Assembly: GCA_902470915.1 (NCBI GenBank)
Contig: CABRIB010000073.1
Location: 1 to 9,556, forward strand
DNA length: 9,556 nt
DNA from: an uncultured Collinsella sp.
Lineage (GTDB): Bacteria; Actinomycetota; Coriobacteriia; Coriobacteriales; Coriobacteriaceae
Direction of reading: 5' to 3'
Made by a program: the position numbers and the translations under genes. The first letter of the stretch is position 1. The number at the start of each line of letters is the position of its first letter. Shown in pieces: positions 4,329 through 9,556 of this stretch. The notes beneath the pieces are model-generated. The model was not told the DNA's origin. It ran no database searches and saw only the letters and a program-made list of their open reading frames with translations.

Positions 4329-6122
4329 TTAAGCGCGCATACGTGCACTCAGGGCGAAGGCGGCACCAGCAGCCATGAGCAGCACACCCACGGTGACGAA
4401 AACCTTGATGCCCAAGTCACCGGTCAAGGGCAGCTCGGTGAGGTTCTTGGCGTTCTTAACCGTAGCCTGGCCATCGCTGGTCCCAACGGAGATACGATCA
4501 TCGCCGGTTTTCTTGCTGTAAGACACGGTTGCCGTTTCAGGCGTCCCAGAGAAGGTAGCACCAATAGCGAAGGTAAAGTCAGGCAGGCCGATGTTGGTAT
4601 AACCGGTCGGAGCCTTGATCTCGTAGACGTGGTAGATGCCAGCAGGCAGACCGGACATGGCGATCTTGCCGTTAGCATCGGTGGTGAACACACCGGTGGT
4701 AGCGTCAACGGCCGGCTTTGTTGCACCAAGGTCAGACCAAGCGCCGGAAGAGGCATCCTTGGCCATGAAGGTCTCAGCAGAACCGTCGTTCACGCGTGCG
4801 ATGACGAACTGTGCGCCCTTAAGAGCATCGGTGGACTTGATGGCGTTGCCGGCCATGTCGGTCTTCAGGATGCCGAACTCGTAGGTGTAAACGCGAGGAG
4901 CCTTGGGGCCATGAATCTTGGTGGACACGTTATTAGGAGTGCGAGAGTACTCAAGCTCAACGGAGTTGGGGTTACCAACGCCAGCCTTGACAGCATTGCT
5001 GTTAACAGTAGCCTCAAACTCGACGGTTACAGTTGCGCCCTCGAGAATGCCGCTAGTAGAGGAGGTAGAGCCAGCTGCCTTGTTAACGTAGTTGGACAGG
5101 TCGATGGTGGTCACCTTACCGCCAGCATACTCGGCGTCGTAGCCTTTCTGACCCTCGACAAGGGCATAGGAGTCAGAAGAAACGGCATAGTCTTTATCGG
5201 TCAGGGTAACAGTAGTTGTGCCCTTGGTGAGTTTAACGGACTTCACAGAGCTCTTGTCAACCGACAGACCCTTGGATGCGGTATCGATGAGCTTGAACAC
5301 ACGGGGAGGCTTGGTGATGTCGTAGCCGGTGTAGGTCGGAATAACGGAGCTGAGCTCGTAGTTGACCACGTCACCGATGCGGGCGTCGGCGTTGGAGCCA
5401 TCGTTTGCAACAGCGCCGGTAGCGGAACCGGTGATCTTCTTGTCAACGGTCGGCACGTTCATCTTCAGCGTGACGCTGCCCCAGTTGACAGTTTCCGTGA
5501 AATAGCCGGCAAGCTTGGTAGCGACGATTATGGGGATGGACTGCGTTGCCGGATCGTCCGTGGTGTCCTTCAGGAACCAAAGGCCCTGATCGCAGGTATT
5601 CTCGAAACCGGAGACACTGCTCTGGAACCCAGTCTTGGTAGCGTGTACCCCATCCACCGCGAGCTTCTTGGAGAGCCTCGTCGCGAACTTGCGCAGCTCA
5701 GACGTGTTGCCGCCCCACGGATCATCCGGCTCGCTGGAGTCATTGAAGACGTTGGCAACCAGGTAACCGATCGGGTTGTTGTCTTTGCTGCCCGCAGCGT
5801 TGTAGTAGTTGTGGTCTGCCTCGTAATCTTGTCGCTGGGCATCGGTCATCGAAGCCTCGATCACGCTCACAAGGTCATCATTGGTATCGATGAGAAATGT
5901 GAGCTTGCCGCCGGCGGAGTCAACGTTCTTCAGCGAAGCGAGCTGAAAGCCATCGAGCGTGTGCGTCGCTTCGTCGTTGTCGGCATTACGGATGGTGATG
6001 GTGCCCTCCGTCGGCTGTACGGGTTCCGCAGCCTTGGCCACAGGGGCGGCGCCCACCAGGCCGGTTACGGCGATCGCTACGGCGGCGGCGCCGGCGATCA
6101 GCTTTTGCACGAATCGGTTCAT
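4329..6122 (-). CDS. Major (backbone) pilin, LPLTG-anchored, isopeptide-forming, 597 residues
   Basis: This is the likely shaft subunit of the pilus. A signal peptide (basic start, hydrophobic core about 8-26, cleavage near AKA31) exports it. Residues about 40-220 form an N-terminal domain ending at VDKK (226-229), where the linking lysine of the pilin motif would be expected. Residues about 245-400 match the fimbrial isopeptide D2 domain, with GDVVNYEL near its start and NPNSVELEYS near its end. Residues about 410-560 form a SpaA/CnaB-like domain with an E-box (YEIKAPTGY, Glu501) that should catalyse the internal Lys-Asn bond. LPLTG at 564-568, a membrane span at 571-590 and the tail RMR complete the sorting signal. 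The start at 6122 has AAGGGG five bases before it; an ATG at 6161 lacks a site and would overlap the preceding gene end. It follows the tip adhesin by 39 bases and is probably co-transcribed. The length fits the 450-650 residues typical of such pilins. Confidence 0.94.
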   Translation of the reverse strand: MNRFVQKLIAGAAAVAIAVTGLVGAAPVAKAAEPVQPTEGTITIRNADNDEATHTLDGFQLASLKNVDSAGGKLTFLIDTNDDLVSVIEASMTDAQRQDYEADHNYYNAAGSKDNNPIGYLVANVFNDSSEPDDPWGGNTSELRKFATRLSKKLAVDGVHATKTGFQSSVSGFENTCDQGLWFLKDTTDDPATQSIPIIVATKLAGYFTETVNWGSVTLKMNVPTVDKKITGSATGAVANDGSNADARIGDVVNYELSSVIPTYTGYDITKPPRVFKLIDTASKGLSVDKSSVKSVKLTKGTTTVTLTDKDYAVSSDSYALVEGQKGYDAEYAGGKVTTIDLSNYVNKAAGSTSSTSGILEGATVTVEFEATVNSNAVKAGVGNPNSVELEYSRTPNNVSTKIHGPKAPRVYTYEFGILKTDMAGNAIKSTDALKGAQFVIARVNDGSAETFMAKDASSGAWSDLGATKPAVDATTGVFTTDANGKIAMSGLPAGIYHVYEIKAPTGYTNIGLPDFTFAIGATFSGTPETATVSYSKKTGDDRISVGTSDGQATVKNAKNLTELPLTGDLGIKVFVTVGVLLMAAGAAFALSARMRA

Positions 6123-6161
6123 GATTCCCCTTTCAGAAATGAGCCCGACATTCATAAACAT

Positions 6162-9100
6162 CTATCTACCAGCGCCATCGGACGGGTCGTCCTGGCGGCG
6201 CTTTGTAGCGAACCAATACGCTCCCGCAGCGATGCCGCTCAGAAGCATGAGACCGGCGCCCACGAGGAGCATGGAGTTTTCGGTCCAACCCGCGCCGGTG
6301 AGCGGGAGGTCCGTGAGAACTTTCACGTTGGTGAAGGTGGAGGCAGGGATGGCGTTGGGCGCGTCGACGGTGCCGATGTCCTTATTAACGGTGTTGCCCA
6401 TGTCGTCCTTCACCTGCGTGACCGTGGTGGAGGTGGTGAGGCCGGAGTACTTGCCGGCGTCATTCAGCTTGGCCTTCACCGTGACGGCCACCTGGTACTC
6501 GGCCTTGGAGTAGCGGAGCTTGTCGATGGCGGATGCGGTGTCGGGCGCGACCTCCTTCACCATGTAGGTGTAGGTCTTGGCGTAGTCGTTATCGGTGCCT
6601 GCTTCAGCAGACAGGTGCGACTTGTTGAACGTGATCGCGCCAAAGGTCGCCGTGATGTCGTTGAGCTTAGCGGAGTCTGAGGGAACGACGGAAATAGTCG
6701 TCGGTTCGGGCTTAGGTGCGTTACCCTCATTTTCCCCTGTAGCCTCGATGCTGAATTTGAACGCAACGTACTTATCGCTGGAATCCTTCGGCCAGTCCGT
6801 ATTGCGAACAGATTTGGTCACCGGGATCGTCACGGACGTAGTGGTAAGGGCGTCGGAAATGTAGACGTTGTTCCCGTCAATCGTCAGGCTCTTTCCCTCG
6901 GTCCACGTAATGGAGCCGTCCTTGAACACCTTGAACTCGTAACCCGCGTCATTCAAGTTGTAGCCAATCGGAGCCTGGGTCTCAACAAGCGTGTACGTAC
7001 CCGGCAGCAGGCCCTCGAGCTTGAACTTGCCAGACGTGCCATCAATGTCTTTCCACGTGATCTCACCCGAATCCGACTGATCGCTCACGGTCCAGGACTG
7101 GTTAACGTCCGTACCATCGGCGTCCTTGGTCTTGGTGAGCTTCCACTCAGAACCAGCCAAAGGAGTGTGTCCTGCGTCGCCCTCCGCCACCTTGGTCCAA
7201 AACACCGTACCGGTGATCTTGGTGTTGGCGATGGCGCTCTGCGGACTGGAAATCTCGTTGCCGTTTGTGCCCACGTTGCCCACAAGGTTGAGTTCATCGC
7301 CCGTGTGGAACATCTTCGAGGTATAGATCGCATTGGAAAGCTCGTAGCCCTCCGGCGCCTTAGTCTCGCGAATGTAGTACGTGAAGTAGTCTTTGTCATC
7401 AGGGTTGCCAATATTGGCCTTCTGGTTCAGGTAGTTGAACTGAATGGTGCCAACGGCAGGATCGGAGTCATTCTTGTCGTTATCCACAATGGAGACGATA
7501 CGTTTCTCATCCTTCCGTGCATTGTCCTCAGTCGCGTAGATGGCCCACTCGGAACCCGCGAGCGGTTTGTCGTCCGCCGCATCGACCTTGCTCCACGCAA
7601 CGGCGGAGCCGCTGGGCGTGTAGGTACCGGACCACGGGAAGTTGTGACGCTCCTGGTCCATGTCGATGACGGAAGCCGAGTTACCCTCACCAAATTGTGC
7701 GGCAACCTTCGGGCTGTTCATTGAGAAATCGACACCCACATAAACGCGACCGTTGGTGGTCACATGGTCGTCGAAGCTTCCGTTGGGTACAAGGATGCTG
7801 CCGATCATAGCCGCCGCAGGATCGTCGTCAGTCCACTTGGCACCAGTGGCTGCGCCATCGTATTCCCAGTCCGCGCGGTCCTCTCCCGCGATGCCGCCCC
7901 GAATGGTAAGGCTTTGCGTACCAACAAAGTTCCATATGACGGATTGAGAAGCCGTCGCGTATGCCTTGCCCTCCGCCGTGCCGGAATATCGAGTTTCGTA
8001 ACCACGCGAAATCTCGATGCCGTTCCACCAAAAGCGCCAGCCATTGTGGAACTCAATATTCGAAGATCCGGTAACGTTCACAACAACCGAGGCGCCCTCG
8101 GGAATGTCCTCGAATGCGAAATCAACGCCACGATAATACTCGTTGTTGTATGTATTGCTCAGCTGAGAAGCATCGATGGTGAACACCTGCTGCATAGAGG
8201 TGTTGTCGCCCTTAAACGTGATAAGACGCTCGCTATTCTTGAATTGCTTACCATTGAGCGACGTATCGGCGCAGTCCTCATTGATGGTCTTATACGACCC
8301 ATCAAACACCAGGCCATAGCTACAATCCGTATTGTTGTACTTGTTGATGATGTAGCGGTTGTCCTTATCGCACGCCGGAGCAACGCCGTAGCTCACTTTG
8401 CCCGTCTTCGCAAACGAATTCAGCTGATTAGAAAGCGTGTTGAGATAGCCTGTCTCTCCGCTGTAATTCGAATAATCCTTGCCATTAATGTTGTTGAGGA
8501 AGTCGACTTGTTTGAACAGCGAACTTTCGTCCGCATTTTTCCCTTCATAGTAGTTGCCCTGCGTCTTCACCACAGACTGGCGCTTGTTGTCAGCATTCCA
8601 ATTTTTGCCAGGATTCCAATAGGTAATGGGACCGGCGATCTGCGCGGTGTAGTCATAGCCGGTATTCTCTTTCGACTTGCCGACCCAGGCACCCCTTGTC
8701 CAAGCACCAACCGTCGCAGTATCTGAGGTCGTTCCCAGACCGGTGTTCATGTTCTGAATCGAGCTGTTTATACCGGCGACCGCAAGCACTGTACTACGGT
8801 CGACAGGACGAAACTGAGAACCAAAACCAACGGTGCCGAAACGGAAGCCATCGCCGCTCCAACTCGCCTTGATAGGATTCATGGCAAGCTTGCCACGGAC
8901 CACGGTAAGGCCCTCCGCCTCAGCGGCATATGAGCCGGCGGGGGCGTTGCTCGCATCAAGAGTTTTAGTGTTGTTCGGTTTACCACCGATGTACATGTCG
9001 CGGCCGACGTAGGTGGCCACGCCGGGATCGGAGGTGGAGACATTGATATTCGTACCAATACCGATGGGCGTTGGCTTGTAAATGCCCGGAGTGAGATGTC

Positions 9101-9203
9101 CAGCATCTTCCGCGCTTGCGGTGGAGACCGCGCTAAACGGCGACAACAGAGTGCTCACTACGAGAACAGTTGCCATAAAGCTACATGCGGCGAACTTCTT
9201 CAC
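6162..9203 (-). CDS. Large LPLTG tip adhesin with choice-of-anchor A domain, two CnaB/SpaA domains and an FctA-like domain, 1,013 residues
   Basis: Probably the adhesive tip pilin. The start is the GTG at 9201-9203, which overlaps the stop of the upstream 62-residue ORF as GTGA and gives a classic signal peptide (KKFAACSFMATVLVVSTLL, cleavage near ASA31). Residues about 35-490 resemble the choice-of-anchor A family, with ATYVGRDMYIGG, VIWNF (422-426) and GSILVP (468-473). Three cysteines lie at 278, 294 and 311. Two CnaB/SpaA domains follow, each with a lysine (539, 671) and an E-box glutamate (613 in YIRETKAPEGY, 741 in YTLVETQAPIGY). Residues about 790-961 fit the streptococcal FctA-type isopeptide domain (Lys797, Glu884 in VKEVAP, Asn959 in TFTNVK). 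LPLTG (966-970), a membrane span (977-999) and KRR end the protein. The ligand cannot be read from the sequence. Confidence 0.92.
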   Translation of the reverse strand: MKKFAACSFMATVLVVSTLLSPFSAVSTASAEDAGHLTPGIYKPTPIGIGTNINVSTSDPGVATYVGRDMYIGGKPNNTKTLDASNAPAGSYAAEAEGLTVVRGKLAMNPIKASWSGDGFRFGTVGFGSQFRPVDRSTVLAVAGINSSIQNMNTGLGTTSDTATVGAWTRGAWVGKSKENTGYDYTAQIAGPITYWNPGKNWNADNKRQSVVKTQGNYYEGKNADESSLFKQVDFLNNINGKDYSNYSGETGYLNTLSNQLNSFAKTGKVSYGVAPACDKDNRYIINKYNNTDCSYGLVFDGSYKTINEDCADTSLNGKQFKNSERLITFKGDNTSMQQVFTIDASQLSNTYNNEYYRGVDFAFEDIPEGASVVVNVTGSSNIEFHNGWRFWWNGIEISRGYETRYSGTAEGKAYATASQSVIWNFVGTQSLTIRGGIAGEDRADWEYDGAATGAKWTDDDPAAAMIGSILVPNGSFDDHVTTNGRVYVGVDFSMNSPKVAAQFGEGNSASVIDMDQERHNFPWSGTYTPSGSAVAWSKVDAADDKPLAGSEWAIYATEDNARKDEKRIVSIVDNDKNDSDPAVGTIQFNYLNQKANIGNPDDKDYFTYYIRETKAPEGYELSNAIYTSKMFHTGDELNLVGNVGTNGNEISSPQSAIANTKITGTVFWTKVAEGDAGHTPLAGSEWKLTKTKDADGTDVNQSWTVSDQSDSGEITWKDIDGTSGKFKLEGLLPGTYTLVETQAPIGYNLNDAGYEFKVFKDGSITWTEGKSLTIDGNNVYISDALTTTSVTIPVTKSVRNTDWPKDSSDKYVAFKFSIEATGENEGNAPKPEPTTISVVPSDSAKLNDITATFGAITFNKSHLSAEAGTDNDYAKTYTYMVKEVAPDTASAIDKLRYSKAEYQVAVTVKAKLNDAGKYSGLTTSTTVTQVKDDMGNTVNKDIGTVDAPNAIPASTFTNVKVLTDLPLTGAGWTENSMLLVGAGLMLLSGIAAGAYWFATKRRQDDPSDGAGR

Positions 9204-9388
9204 TTTGAGCACCCCATTACAGTTTCCTCGGTAAAAACTGTCTGGGTGTCGCTGGCGATGGCCTGCGAGATCGGAGGCATGACGAGCGACAGCACCAGGC
9301 TCAAAACGGATGCTCCGCACAAAACGCCTGCCAGTACACGACGCGTCGCTTTATTACTCTGCTTAGATTTGTCTGAATTCGCTTTCAT
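9200..9388 (-). CDS. Small signal-peptide ORF of 62 residues, translationally coupled to the tip adhesin
   Basis: I do not recognise this protein. GGGGAGGAG lies six bases before its ATG, the strongest ribosome binding site of the operon, which supports real translation. The N-terminus is basic (KANSDKSKQSNKATRR), then a hydrophobic core at 18-37 (VLAGVLCGASVLSLVLSLVM) and a cleavage-like site SQAIA-SD, leaving a mature peptide of only about 17 residues with one cysteine. The cysteine at 24 does not sit in a good lipobox. Its TGA (9200-9202) overlaps the adhesin GTG start as GTGA, so translation of the adhesin should depend on this ORF. It may be a leader whose job is coupling, a small secreted peptide, or the surviving start of a larger surface protein trimmed by deletion. 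The third option is suggested by the long, complete signal peptide. It is the first gene of the operon as seen here. Confidence 0.7.
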   Translation of the reverse strand: MKANSDKSKQSNKATRRVLAGVLCGASVLSLVLSLVMPPISQAIASDTQTVFTEETVMGCSK

Positions 9389-9442
9389 CGATGTCTCCTC
9401 CCCAAGAGACTGCGATCTTGCTCTTTCTCTATCAAACGCATC

Positions 9443-9463
9443 TGCGCAACCTGAAATTGCGCA
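9443..9463 (-). promoter_or_regulatory. Inverted repeat in the pilus operon leader
   Basis: TGCGCAA (9443-9449) and TTGCGCA (9457-9463) are perfect arms around a seven-base centre. The dyad lies just downstream of the predicted transcription start and about 55 bases before the first start codon. It could be a repressor operator or an RNA hairpin in the leader. Confidence 0.4.
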
Positions 9464-9477
9464 CGCTTAGGCTGCAT

Positions 9478-9507
9478 ATTGTAACGATTGTTCAGACATC
9501 CGAGCAA
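9478..9507 (-). promoter_or_regulatory. Putative promoter of the pilus operon
   Basis: On the minus strand TTGCTC (complement of 9502-9507) and TACAAT (complement of 9478-9483) are spaced 18 bases apart, close to the housekeeping sigma consensus. A start near 9470 would give a leader of about 80 bases. The genomic sequence ends three bases beyond the -35 box, so upstream regulatory sites are out of view. Confidence 0.5.
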
Positions 9508-9510
9508 CAA

Positions 9511-9556
9511 CTGTCTCTTATACACATCTCCGAGCCCACGAGACGGACTCCTATCT
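9511..9556 (+). other. Untrimmed Nextera i7-side adapter (not genomic)
   Basis: Bases 9511-9529 are the reverse complement of the Tn5 mosaic end (CTGTCTCTTATACACATCT). Bases 9530-9544 are the read-2 adapter, and 9545-9552 (GGACTCCT) match index N705 as I remember it. The final ATCT is the start of the P7 sequence. A frame reading into it ends with SLIHI, another known adapter artefact. Confidence 0.98.

Noticed and set aside
4629..6680. A 683-codon plus-strand open frame opposite the backbone pilin and adhesin
   Set aside because: It is antisense to two well-supported pilin genes, shows no domain of its own, and is explained by GC-rich codon bias. The plus frames at 3235-4332 and 7764-8726 are rejected for the same reason.
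9204..9320. Earlier starts for the tip adhesin at 9320 (ATG) or 9212 (GTG)
   Set aside because: The start at 9320 would place 39 non-secretory residues before a clear signal peptide and overlap the upstream ORF. The GTG at 9212 is possible, with GAGGAA about ten bases before it, but the GTGA overlap at 9203 is the stronger signal.

Overview
The window is a 9,464-base genomic insert (47-9510) between two Illumina Nextera adapters with sample indexes, which fill 1-46 and 9511-9556. The insert is GC-rich. Its pilins carry LPLTG sorting signals and SpaA/CnaB-type domains, and it has two class C sortases. Together these suggest a gut actinobacterium of the class Coriobacteriia, probably a Collinsella-like organism. 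That placement is inferred from style and gene content; there is no marker gene.

Every protein gene I accept is on the minus strand, so transcription runs from high to low coordinates. A promoter-like site (9478-9507) and a leader with an inverted repeat (9443-9463) precede a sortase-assembled pilus operon. Its genes in order are: a 62-residue signal-peptide ORF (9200-9388); a 1,013-residue adhesin, the likely tip pilin (6162-9203), coupled to that ORF by a GTGA overlap; a 597-residue backbone pilin (4329-6122); and, after a hairpin-rich gap of 164 bases, a class C sortase (3025-4164) with a DPF lid motif. The expected job is as follows: the pilins are secreted, fold around internal isopeptide bonds, are linked by the sortase into a fibre, and display the adhesin.

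From 3025 down to 1841 the sequence is a patchwork. The 3' end of a glycoside hydrolase family 4 gene (about 2661-2984) sits directly against the sortase gene. Next comes a stretch without minus-strand genes (about 2311-2660) that has several strong hairpins and a 20-codon plus-strand ORF resembling a leader peptide. After it lies the 3' end of a second LPLTG pilin (1841 to about 2311), interrupted by an in-frame stop and closed by a textbook terminator (1703-1740).

The stretch 1300-1700 holds a promoter-like inverted repeat and a compact predicted RNA fold with its own terminator on the plus strand, a candidate small RNA. Below it is a second class C sortase (361-1299) that lacks the usual lid segment. 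It ends in a large nested inverted repeat with a T-run (241-297), followed by 21-base tandem repeats (149-240). I see nothing definable in 47-148.

The adapters at both ends, in the correct library orientation, suggest that the record may be one amplified library molecule. Amplification chimeras or read errors are therefore live alternatives for the gene fragments and for the premature stop.
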